Positions 47,154 through 57,454 of a stretch of 64,000 nt of DNA are shown here, piece after piece. Both the position numbers and the translations under genes were made by a program. Source of the DNA: Collybiopsis luxurians FD-317 M1 (Eukaryota > Basidiomycota > Agaricomycetes > Agaricales > Omphalotaceae); the NCBI GenBank assembly GCA_000827265.1, contig KN834842.1, positions 81,677 to 145,676 of the forward strand. The letters are read 5' to 3'. Below the pieces are notes generated by a model. It made no database searches. It saw only the letters and a program-made list of their open reading frames with translations, and was not told the origin of the DNA. Each line of letters starts with the position of its first letter. Position 1 is the first letter of the stretch.

Positions 47154-49388
47154 GGAGAAAACAGGAAGGGGACGGGACGACGACGAGCAGGGCAAGGCAA
47201 GAGGATGGGAGCGGATCCAAAGTCCCGTACTCTTACGAACTATCTTCCCGAAGCCTTTATATGAGCAAAAGCGACTGAATCGACTTGAATTGGAAAAGCT
47301 CACGCGAACTAATTAAAAAAAAAAACAAGCTTTGAGACCGCAATCGGCTTGAATGAATCTGTTGTTCTGAATCTTGCCGAAGAGCAGGCGGATTCGGATC
47401 TCGTTATAGCTCTGATGCCGTTCGTCTAACACGTCTCAGCTTTCGAAAAATGATTATTCGGTCTTTGCTTTGCAGCGTCGAGAGCTGGGTAGACCTAGAT
47501 TGACCAGACATAGCAGCTCAGCGGAGTTGAAGAGGCATGATGTCGAGGACTCTTCCCTGTCAAATCTGAACCTTGTTGATACGTACATAATTTCGTATTG
47601 TGATGGTGATATCATTTCTGTTCCCAAAATGCTCAAAACCATTGCATTGCATTTCGGAAATATTGGATATTAAACCCGTTTTGGGTGCGGTATCGTCGAA
47701 GGAAAGATTGAACAATTTGAAGAGAGCGCCGGATAATGGTACTTAGATTTGAGCGTCGTGGAAAAGGTCCTAGTTCTCTGTATAGACGCGAACATTGATC
47801 AGAACACGGACACATTACCACAGAATACCGAAGCCCACACTAAGTACATACCCTGTGAGAGCCAGGAGAGCAGGGCCTGTTCATCGGCAATGCGGAGATT
47901 TCGATAGGCTCGCTTCCTGTAATTTCGCGGCCAGATTGAATGCCAAATTGCAACTGCTCGACATGAAAGCGTGCAATTGAGCTGATAATGCATTTCATTT
48001 GAACGCAAATGATCTATGCCTGCCGGTAACCTCTGGGTCGATATAGGTCGATATCCATTATGAACGTAAGTGCTCAATTTCGGTTGTCGTAGATAGTGTG
48101 GCACACTCTGGCAGATGGTCCCAAATCCAATCGTATATCACTATCAGTCCGGGTCCTAGTATCAGTGGAGCATCTCGAGCGATGCAGTAAGATGCACCAT
48201 CACCTGTCGTGGCAGTTCAACGGTAGAAGCATCCAAAGAAAGTTCGGCCAGGCAAAGATACAGCCTTACATTAATATATCAGTGTCCGAGCCTGGCGCAT
48301 TCTTGACTTATCAGCCATGACTGTGCAGTTATACGGATGCTTCGCATTTCATATCGAAGTGAATGAAGACGACCAGATCTGTGTAGGGTCATGCAGAACT
48401 GCAAGTTTACGTGGACTGGGAGGCGAAATCGGTCATAGAAGGTCGACGAAGACAGAATTTCATGACCAGTTGAACAGTAGAATGTTGGTCGGCCGAAAAA
48501 CGCGTCGTCTCGAAAGGGAAACAGGAAACGTGACATGGCCTGTGCGTGTGAAGAACAAACACGTTGGGTCGTCGCGTCTTCATCGCCAACCTTCAGGTTG
48601 TCAACATCATCTTCCTTTGAAAAGGTTCGAAACTCTCATATTTACAAGGTGTGGTGAGAATTTGGAACACCTTCGCAACGGAGCCATTAGGTGGTAGCTC
48701 GATTTTGGACGGTCGAGCATCATTCGAAAATTCGTGCTGGTATACCCTCTTTAGAATTCGATAACTCCACATAATTTAAATATACTTATAGTTCGGGTGA
48801 AAGTAAAGACTGACGCACGGATCTTGGGACCATGTAACGTTTCGGGGAAGAGGTAATTTCGCTGCTTTGACCTGCTGATTTCAATGACAGACTCGTGCAG
48901 TATTTTTGATTATGACCTTGGCCAACTGCTCTAGTGACTGTAACTTGGCAGGCGATCATACGGCAATTTGCATGCAGTCTCATGATCGAGACTTTGCGGA
49001 TATACATAGCCTCACAAATCCGGTCCAATGTAGAGGCAAAGTCTTCGATCGAAAGATCTCAGCGAAGATATGTACATCCCAAGTACTGGAAGGTAGGAAG
49101 ACGCTGGAATGTAGAAGAGTTGCTGGTTGCGAATTTTCAGAACAAAATAGTCCTCCTGGGCACTGGGGAGGTACATTTCGCCTACACAGCTTCGCAGACA
49201 AATCGTGATCCCAATGGGATATTCCGGGGTAAATATAATCGGATAATCAGCATATGCGGGGTAAACTGTACCATATAAGCTCGCGCGACCAAATGTTTGA
49301 AAATTCGCTTTTCTCTCTGGTAGAGAATTCTAACAGCTCGCGGGTAGAGCCTCCTACTCCTCCTTTTTTCGTCTTCAAACGTTCATAA
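47154..49388. other. Intergenic region, 2.2 kb
   Basis: I see no gene with family resemblance or a consistent splice structure. Several overlapping frames at 48300-49280 on both strands are best treated as chance. Confidence 0.45.
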
Positions 49389-50865
49389 ATGACTAATCTC
49401 AAGAGCTCGGCAACCCTGCTAGTGCGTTCCACGCCACCCTACCGATTGATACGAAACTCACTCAAAAGTTTACCACACCAGGCCGCTGGCCTTGCATTCT
49501 TCCTTCTCAGAACCGTCTCAGCGATACCCTTCCCTGTGCCTGTGGAGCCTCCATCCAGATTGCCGTCCGTTCCACATCTCCATGCGCGCCATGTCGTACA
49601 TTATCAAAGATCCGATGCAAATGCCGCAAGTTGCGTGAATTTAACCGTCGAAGATGTGAAACGACGTGCGTATTCGGTTAACCTGACAGTCCATGCGAGA
49701 TTTCTCTCATGAAAATTCATATCTCTTCGTGCAGTTCCTGGCTGGTCAAAGCTCGAAGCTACGGCTAACGAGAGGTGGGGTAAAGGGGATCGTAACGTTG
49801 TTACCAACGATGAACGTGTGCGTGTTTTTTTTTTCTGCCCCTGGATTGACGAAGGACGAGATTTCTCAACTTCCTCCTCCCCCCTTTTTTTTTTAAAACC
49901 TTAGGAAAATGAGTTTCCGGCGCAGGTCTGTATCGCATCAGAGCATATCAAAGTCAGGTTTACTGGTAATTCTTTCGACGACATTTTCATTCAACCCTTT
50001 CTCTGATTTTCGGGCTCCTATCTAGGTCAGCCTAGCTGCCAGACCAACCAGATGCCCGCTGGAGGGAATCTCACCAACACTAACGGTACGCTCTGGCTCT
50101 CGACCACACAAGGTTCCACTGCTTCTCTGCAGGCGACTATTAGTCGTACGTCACTGACACCTAGCGATGATGTATTTTTCTTATATCCAATCGGTTATCC
50201 TTAGAGTCTGCTACTATTGGAGTAAACAAACTGTTCATGGCCACGCTCGACTTTCCAGAGGTCGCCAGTGGCAACGAAGCTTTCACTACAGATACGTCCA
50301 TCACTAATTCCCTAACGAAAAGGTATGTATGTTGTGTGCATAGTGTTTCTTTTCTAGTATTCGTCGTATAGTCCGCATCTCTTTATTAATTCCTATATTT
50401 CCTTTCACAGTTTCACGTCCACGTACAACGAAATGGCCACTGTGACGCTCATGATGAGCGTTTTCGATGGAAAAAAATGTGATGCTAAGGTAAGTTTTGC
50501 GATCTGTTTCGTATATTCTAACTGATGGGATATCCCTAAACCCAACCCAATAATCCGTAGACGACCGTTAAACACTGCACCCTCCAAGGCACAGGTGAAA
50601 TGCGCTTGATTGCCAACGGATACGTGTTATTCGAATACGAAGACAAAGTAGCAGAAAAGGGAGGCGATAAGAAGGACAAACATTTCAAATGTGAGTAAAG
50701 GAACATTCCCGTTGCGAAGATGTCTGTTACTGAGTGATTTTTGACTCTGTAGGGCCCCTTAAGCTGGAAGACGTGCTCACAGAGGATGAGAGGTCAAGTT
50801 CCGCCACATTTCAGGGCTCATTTGTGTCAACTACCCGAGCCACCTATAATGGGACGTGCAATTGA
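49389..50865 (+). CDS. Hypothetical protein, probably secreted or membrane-anchored
   Basis: Not recognised. ATG 49389 begins MTNLKSSATLLVRSTPPYRL, with a hydrophobic stretch (AAGLAFFLLRTVSAIPFPV) near residues 33-50 that may be a signal anchor. Seven exons join in phase: SCVNLTVEDVKR, then PGWSKLEATANERWGKGD, then NEFPAQVCIASEHIKVRFTG and QPSCQTNQMPAGGNLTNTNG. The chain continues with TIGVNKLFMATLDFPEVASG, SFTSTYNEMATVTLMMSVFD and TVKHCTLQGTGEMRLIANGY. The end is TTRATYNGTCN at TGA 50863-50865. Paired Cys residues and N-glycosylation sequons suit an extracellular location. One donor (GTGCGT at 49818) had to be chosen among close alternatives to avoid a stop. Confidence 0.65.
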
Positions 50866-52230
50866 GGGGACGGGGCGTCCGATGTATATGTATTATATTT
50901 ATAAATTTAAAGCTGCAGCACGAAATGGTACTATCAACGATAGACTATCCGGCCACCTAAGGGTATTTGGCTAATTGCACTAGCCACGCCCGGTTATCAA
51001 TGTAGCAACAGCGCTTCTGGGTGCAATAGCTTCTTTCCTGTAATTTGAGCTCTTTTGCAGATTTTTAAAGCATGAAACGATAGCGCGGTGAATATTTTCC
51101 GGAGACGGGTCTAAAATCGGCATTTGGACTGTACCCGGCCACCGTGGGAATTATTCCAATTTGGCTGCTGGACGTCATTCATAGCGATGAGCAGGACTTG
51201 TAAGACAATGAAATAGCGCTAGATGATTTGAAATGACATATAATAATAAGATAGAAAGCTAAAAAATAGTATGAATGACAAAGAGCTAACTTATTACTTC
51301 TAAAATCTCCACAAAATACACTCAAGACCGACGGGGCCATTCCTCCATTCGATGTTGACAGAAGGCCGACAGAAGGTCACATTGAGGATTGAGAAGGCGT
51401 AAGGTATTAGGAAGAGTGAGTTGAGCCCAGAAGAATCTTGAAGAGAAAGCAAACTGTCGGCAAAGTGTCTACCAAAAGCTAGCGAAGTCAATGCATCACG
51501 AAATGACCTGGCAATAATAGAGAGCATACAAAGATCCTTTAGAACAAATGAGTTTAGAGATTGAGATGAATTAGAGACGTACCAGAGGCCTTTCTAGTGA
51601 TCCAAAGTCACCCAATATCCTTTCTCCCGCACTGAGCCCATTTTGCTATGACCGACAAGCATGCAAAAAAAATTATAAAAACACAAGGGAAGTGCCAAAT
51701 GCAAGGGATAGATCCAAACTATTAGTGTTGCTGATTTTTTGGCATTTGGCCAGCGCATCATTGAGAACCGGATTGAGACTTCTCGCGTGTAAGAGGGTGT
51801 GAACTCTTGAAGTGTTGCGCAGAATATTGTATACTGAGTGCAAATCAAAAGAGTAGATATGTCAAATAGGCCTGGAATATATGCGAGGGGATGATAGAGA
51901 ATCAAAACCGCGATCGCCGAAGCAATATGGTGGGGGAAACGCCAACGGAGGACTCGACATCCAGAAATGGCCTTAGAAAACCACGTTTTTCGGACATTTC
52001 CGGGTGGTACCTGATCCGCCATCACTCCCACCCACTCGCCCTCGGCCCCCAAAGTAGTTCTGAACAGAACATTTATTCCACGTTACTCTACAGTATTGAA
52101 CATCTCCCAAACCATCCTGAGGTCTGTGGAAATTGATATACGATGAATGGCCGAGTACCTACCCCTGGCCGGGTACCTTATCGTTGATAGTAACTGTTCC
52201 CGTAGCAGGTGCGACGATGGGGTGGTGAAG

Positions 52231-52252
52231 AAACGAAAACGAAAACGAAAAC
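52231..52252 (+). repeat. CGAAAA hexanucleotide microsatellite
   Basis: About three and a half perfect CGAAAA units, just downstream of the tRNA gene in its own direction. Confidence 0.8.
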
Positions 52253-52261
52253 GGATGTACT

Positions 52262-52280
52262 AAAAGATTAAAAATAAAAT
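52262..52280 (-). terminator. RNA polymerase III terminator of the tRNA gene
   Basis: On the minus strand, T-runs (ATTTTATTTTTAATCTTTT) follow the tRNA 3' end within about 55 nt. Confidence 0.45.
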
Positions 52281-52317
52281 GCTCGGAAAAATAGTCCATG
52301 GACCAAAAGGTACAACA

Positions 52318-52400
52318 TAGCAGCAACTCGTTTCGATCGAGTGACCTCGGGGTCAAATATCTCATATGGGCCCCGCGCGCTACCACTGCGCCATGCTGCT
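52318..52400 (-). tRNA. Initiator tRNA-Met (CAT) with an 11-nt intron
   Basis: The minus strand folds as a 72-nt tRNA plus intron. The acceptor AGCAGCA pairs with TGCTGCT and the discriminator is A. The D-arm is GCGC-AGTGGTA-GCGC. The anticodon stem is CGGGG/CCCCG around CCCATAA, and the T-arm is ACTCG-ATCGAAA-CGAGT. Initiator hallmarks are the A1-T72 pair, the GGGCCCAT context of the anticodon loop, and A rather than T at position 54 in the T-loop. An 11-nt insertion (TGAGATATTTG) sits directly 3' of position 37, the canonical nuclear tRNA intron site. No CCA is encoded. Confidence 0.93.
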
Positions 52401-53310
52401 CGACATTGGTTCAGATTGAATCACTGACCAATTTTCACTCGTTAAATTTTCTAACAAGCGGCAAGTTGTGCGAGCAGCAGGACGGTTATTCCTCTCGTTG
52501 AGTAGCTGAGGGACACATAGTGAAATTTGTGTGCAGTATTACGACCGTTGAGATGGCGTGGGAATGTTTTCCAACGGATTTTCTGGGTGCTGTGCTATGT
52601 GCCCAGCGGTTGACTCTCGACGGTCACTCATCAGGAACAAAGCTTGAACACAGATGGGCTGCAGACTTGCCGATTCTGAATCAGATGGATGAGCCAAGGT
52701 TCAAGGGCTATGGCGGCAGATTACCTTGTCCTATCGCTTCTCTGCTCGCTCGTCACTGGTTTTTCCGACTCACCTGAGAGATTGTACGTTTCTGTGGTAT
52801 GACCTCTGTGTATTTTTCTTAATGCCTTTGTACATCGTCAGGCTCTTGATGGAGTTCCCTTTCCGAGCGTAGTGGAACTGGATTGCATCCGTCTGCATCC
52901 AAAGCCGAAAGATTCTGAGTGCGTTGTTCCCCGCCCTCGCTATCCGTCTTCCGGCCAGGAACCGGGTCATTCTTCTACTCTGTCGTTAATTGGCTTTTCG
53001 CCATACTCGATCTTCCATTTTTTCTTCTCATGGTGGACTTTATTCCTGGTTTTGTCTGGAGCACCGCAAGGCCAATGTTCACGCTCTAGCAGCCACTTTT
53101 TTCTGCCCATTCGCTTTCATTTCTCTCCCTCTATGATCCCGCTGAACCCCGATATGTTGCGTTCAGCCCAATGTTGATATGATGCGAATCTTGATATCAA
53201 GTATCCGAGAGCGTTCCTGGCTGACTGTGAGCGGATCAGGCTCTATACCAGCGTATATTTTGCGCGCGTCGCATTTTTTTTCAGCCGTCGTTCCCTTACC
53301 TCCAAACCTC
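52401..53310 (+). other. Intergenic region between tRNA and GH3 pseudogene
   Basis: Contains the upstream region of the GH3-like gene. Short plus-strand frames at 52520-53177 show no family resemblance. Confidence 0.4.
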
Positions 53311-56259
53311 ATGCTGCAGACGGCATTTCTCATTCTCCTGGTTCTGGGAGCTACGGCAGCTCCATCTGACTCTACCGACCAAACGTTGGATTCGCCTTCC
53401 TTCTTTCCACCATCCGCTCCTTCCCTGCGTAGCACTCCCTCGTACAACGAGACCGCCATATTATCTTCGGGATACCGTGAGATACATTCTTCTTTCGCGT
53501 ATCGCCGCTATGTGCTAATCGAAACTTTTTAACAGTCGATCTCGGAGAATGGCAAGACGCGTATAATCAAGCTTCAGCCTTCGTTTCAACACTGACCAAC
53601 GAGGAAAAAGTCTTGTTGATTACCAGACAAGATATTCCTGACAAATTTACTGCTTTGAACATCCTGGATAGTACCGTGGCTCCTAATACCTATTATTTCG
53701 TGTCTACTTTTCCTGGATCTGAGGCTCTCGCTATGGTGTGTTCAATCGTATTATCGTCTGTCGCTACGGATTCACCGATGATTGATTATGATTTTCAGAC
53801 CTGGGACAAGGACCTTATCTACAATGTCGGCCATGCCATTGGCTCTGAGCACTACAACTTAGGTCTCAACGCGCTCAACGGTCCGGTTACTACTCCGATG
53901 GGAAGAAGCCCTTGGGGAGGTAAGCTGGTTTCTGTTCTCTGGATCCCGTCAGTTATTGACTGATTATCGCAGGTCGTAATGACAAATCTTTAGGACCGGA
54001 CGCTTATCTGAATGGAGCTGGCTTTGGACGGATGGTTGCTGGAATTTCATCTTCGGGTTCCATTACAATAGGCCAGGTGAGTTGTTCTATAACCTGTTCG
54101 ATTGTGATTTGTGTTGAATACCGCCTATTGTTTGTTTAGCACATCATACTTTACGAGCAAGAGACCAATCGTACTGGTGGTGTAACCACATTTGTCCCCA
54201 ATACCCCTTTGACCGGCTCGTATAAAGTGGTGGTAGACGATAAAGCCTTCCACGAGACATACCTGCGCCCCTGGTACGACGGAGTAAAAAATGGTTTGGG
54301 AGGAGCTATGTGAGTCGCCTTCGTAAACCGTGCTATTACCGCAATCCTGGCCCTTACATACACCCCTAGGTGTGCCATGAACGCCTTTAATGGAACTCGT
54401 TCGTGTGAGAATGCGGAGCTCATGAACAACTATCTGAAGACCGAGATTGGTGCGGGCTAATCACCTTTGGTTGCCTCTTATTCTTTTTGACGAAATGACC
54501 CACAGGATTCCTGGCTTCGTACTCGGAGATGTCGGTGCTTAACAAACTGTATGATATCCGTTCGCTTCTACAAAGAGGATGATTGATAATTCTCACACAG
54601 AGCTATAACGCTGCCATTAGCGGAATGGATTACAGCGCTACTACCTATTGGTCCAACGACACGATCCTCGCCGGAATCAACAACGGCTCTATAAGCCAAG
54701 CTCGTCTAGATGACATGGCCGTTCGAGGCATCATGGCCTGGTACAAACACGGTCAGAATTCCGGAACGCCTACATATGTCAGTTTCACGGCATATTCCAA
54801 CGTTCGAGCAAATCACAGGTAAGCATCTGGCTGTATAATTGAATCTGTCATCATGGTTTTCAACAGTTCGAGTACAGTGCAATCATCCGTGACGCTGCCG
54901 CCAAATCGATCGTTCTTCTCAAGAACAACGGCGTTCTCCCTCTGGGAGATGATACCTCCACCATGGTCCTTTTCGGAGCCCACGCAGGTTCAGCTTTAGG
55001 TGGACCAAATTTCCAATTCTCAGTCCTCGGAAGCAACGACACCTACCAAGGACATCTCGCTGCGGCTGGGGGATCCGGAACCGGCTCAATGTCGTATATC
55101 ATCACACCCCATCACGTCCTGACGAATGTTGCTGAAAAGAATGGGATAATGCTGTTTTGGATTATGAACAACACCTGGACGAGTGAGGAAATCAACGGTG
55201 GTGTTGGCAGCTTTGCCTTTTATACGTCCAGTACTGTTGCGCCGATAACGTATGCTTCCTATGCGGGACAGGCAGAAGTGTCAATTGTGTTCATTAATGC
55301 TTGGTCCGGTGAAGGTGCAGACAGGTCGGAGCTGAGAAACGATGAGCAGGACGAACTGGTCGCTACTGTGGCGGCTAACTGTAACAACACGATCGTTAGT
55401 TTTGAACGTTTTAACTGGGAACTTCATATTGCTGATTATGCTTGCTCACAGGTGGTTGTGAACACTGTCGGACCCCGTATTCTAGATGCATGGATCGACC
55501 ACGAGAATGTCACCGCCGTGCTCTATGCAGGTAGTTATGCTGCAACAAAGTGTACGTATCTCCCCGCTAACTGTTGTTGTAGGTATGCTCGGACAACAGT
55601 CCGGAAACTCCATCGTCGACGTCCTCTATGGTCGGGTTAACCCCTCCGGTCGTTTACCTTACACCATCGCGAAAAATGAGTCCGATCTTTCGCAATTCGC
55701 TATCTGCCATACTGCCACTTGTCATTTCACGGAAGGGAACCTAATCGACTACAAATGATTTGACGCGCAGAACATTTCTCCTCGCTACGAGTTTGGGTAT
55801 GGACTTTCGTACACCACTTTCGCGTACGGCGAATTCTCTGTTCAAAAACAGAGCGACTTGGCTCCCGGTTTTTTCACAGGCGCTCACGCTGTCGGTGGAC
55901 GTGCAGATCTCTGGGACGAAGCAGCTACCGTCACTTTTACTATCACTAACACAGGGACTGTTGCGGGGACGGAAATTGCCCAGTTGTACATGACCTACCC
56001 TTCCGTTGCGGAGCAGCCCATTCGGCAGTTAAGGGGTTTCGAGAAGGTTGCTATCGAGCCAGGAGAATCGGAGACCGTGACCTTACGGTTATTGAAGCGA
56101 GATTTCGCTTTCTGGAACGTTACAGTTACAGTCGCTCGTTCCTTTCTTCGCTACAAACTTCTCATCATCGTTTTCAAATCATGTGTCTTTAGCATCCAAG
56201 GTATATCGGTAACACTCGCTTGGAGTAAGATAGCTATGACTTTCATGATTGTTGGATAA
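53311..56259 (+). pseudogene. Decayed secreted GH3 beta-glucosidase
   Basis: ATG 53311 opens a signal peptide (MLQTAFLILLVLGATAA). GH3 blocks follow in order: STLTNEEKVLLI, AMTWDKDLIYNVGHAIGSEH, GPVTTPMGRSPWGGRN, HIILYEQETNR, VVVDDKAFHETYLRPWYDGV and GAMCAMNAFNGTRSCENAEL. Later come DDMAVRGIMAWY, AKSIVLLKNNGVLPLGDD, AGSGTGSMSYIITP-like text, VVVNTVGPRI, QQSGNSIVDVLYGRVNPSGR, RYEFGYGLSYTTF and a fibronectin III domain. Breaks: the nucleophile block (family SDWGA) is present as FVLGDVGA near 54512-54540 but one base out of frame, and is followed at once by TAA. The exon junction near 54819-54867 does not keep frame. The family IDYRWFDA motif reads IDYK-TGA-FDA at about 55749-55770, a Trp-to-stop change. 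The C-terminus departs from the family after about 56110. It should not yield an active enzyme. Confidence 0.85.
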
Positions 56260-57454
56260 CAAGTGAAATACGATCGGTGTTCAAATGTTGATAAGAGTCG
56301 GGTTAAGCAATTTGCCCTGGATCGAGCCTGAATCGACCCTTTAGGTGAGTTCTCTCTGAGCCATGACATGGTTGAGGTCCAGCCTGTTGGTCCGACAGCT
56401 GTGAGATGGAGCCTCGGATACTTTGCAAGGCATAATTAGGGTCGGAGTAAGTGAATCACTCATCTTTATTCGAGCTCAGGTTAATTTTTTGCCGATGCAA
56501 CACGTTTGGGCAACCATTTTTAAACAATTTAGTGACATTTTTTATACAAAGGCTGGCTGAATGAGTAACTCCCCTGTTTCATTCGACGAGGTACAGTCAT
56601 TACAACAAGTAAGTCACAGTCTGTACTTTAGCTGGTAATGCAGGAGGTGAGGTTGATGATGACGCTAAATTGGCTTTATATATGTGCATCAAAGTCTCAT
56701 TTCTTTTTTATTTTTTCTCCATTGGAGAGTGCATAATGAGTCATGAAAGTGTTTTTCCCGAGTATAGAGCTTTTATTACAGGGGTGAAAAGAGCGATCTT
56801 GCTGATGGAGGTTGGAGGGATAATATCAAAAGACATCGAGTTTTGTACAAAACAACTTCAAAAAAGTACATAAAATTTCATGCTAATCGAGCACATTGCA
56901 GCAAAGACAAGGAACCCCTCTGCGTCAACTACACCTTTCCCAAATTTATCCCACTAGTCATATCGATCCATGAATCTCCAGAAACTTGAGACCTCGTGCC
57001 CTTTGTGCTGCGAAGGGAGTTTTCATAGAAAGCAATGTATTGATCAAAGCAATTGCAGACACACCTTCATATACTCCGCGTCCTTTGAGGAGTGCAGCTA
57101 GCGATAGCCCTTCTTTGAAGGAGCAATATCGTCTGTCCCAGAAACATCTCCAGTTAGCACTAACTGAGTCTTCCCAAGCCCCAATTGATTCTCACCACCC
57201 AAGGCCAAGGACTCAGTCATGGGGCTGGATTTGGCAGTTTTCTGTAATTTAGTCCTGTGTCTACATTGTCCTTGGTCCCCGGTCCTTTCTTCAGAATCAA
57301 TATCTGGGACCCACTTAGCATCAGCAAAATTGAACAGATGAAAAATAAGTCCCAATTACATCCGGAGAAATTGGGAGGATTGGTACAGAAAGTACAGGAG
57401 TCTGAAAGCTCAGTATGACGGAAGTCCCTATATGCGCTGTCATAATCAGAGGAG
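56260..57454. other. Intergenic flank of the micro-exon array, with an open frame on the minus strand
   Basis: 56260-57097 holds nothing I recognise. On the minus strand, 57098-57330 stays open and hydrophilic (WVPDIDSEERTGDQGQCRHR, ending SKKGYR-stop at 57098). Another frame is open to 57217. Either could be extra 3' coding sequence of the micro-exon gene if an additional intron is used, or 3' untranslated sequence. Confidence 0.3.

Larger units (their letters stand above)
50866..52317. other. Intergenic region with a hydrophobic minus-strand frame
   Basis: The minus-strand frame at about 51594-52022 (ATG 52022) encodes several hydrophobic segments, for example IASAIAVLILYHPLAYIPGL and TLIVWIYPLHLALPLCFYNF. 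A second open stretch lies at 51300-51527. They may be exons of a multi-pass membrane protein, but no family was recognised and splice links are unclear. Confidence 0.3.

Noticed and set aside
47300..49280. Several overlapping open frames on both strands
   Set aside because: No family text, no consistent splice sites, and frames overlap each other on opposite strands.
52231..52252. CGAAAA repeat as telomeric sequence
   Set aside because: Too short, internal, and unlike the TTAGGG-type repeat usual for basidiomycetes.
55757..55759. In-frame TGA in the GH3 gene as selenocysteine
   Set aside because: These fungi lack that machinery as far as is known, the family residue is Trp, and the gene carries other frameshifts.
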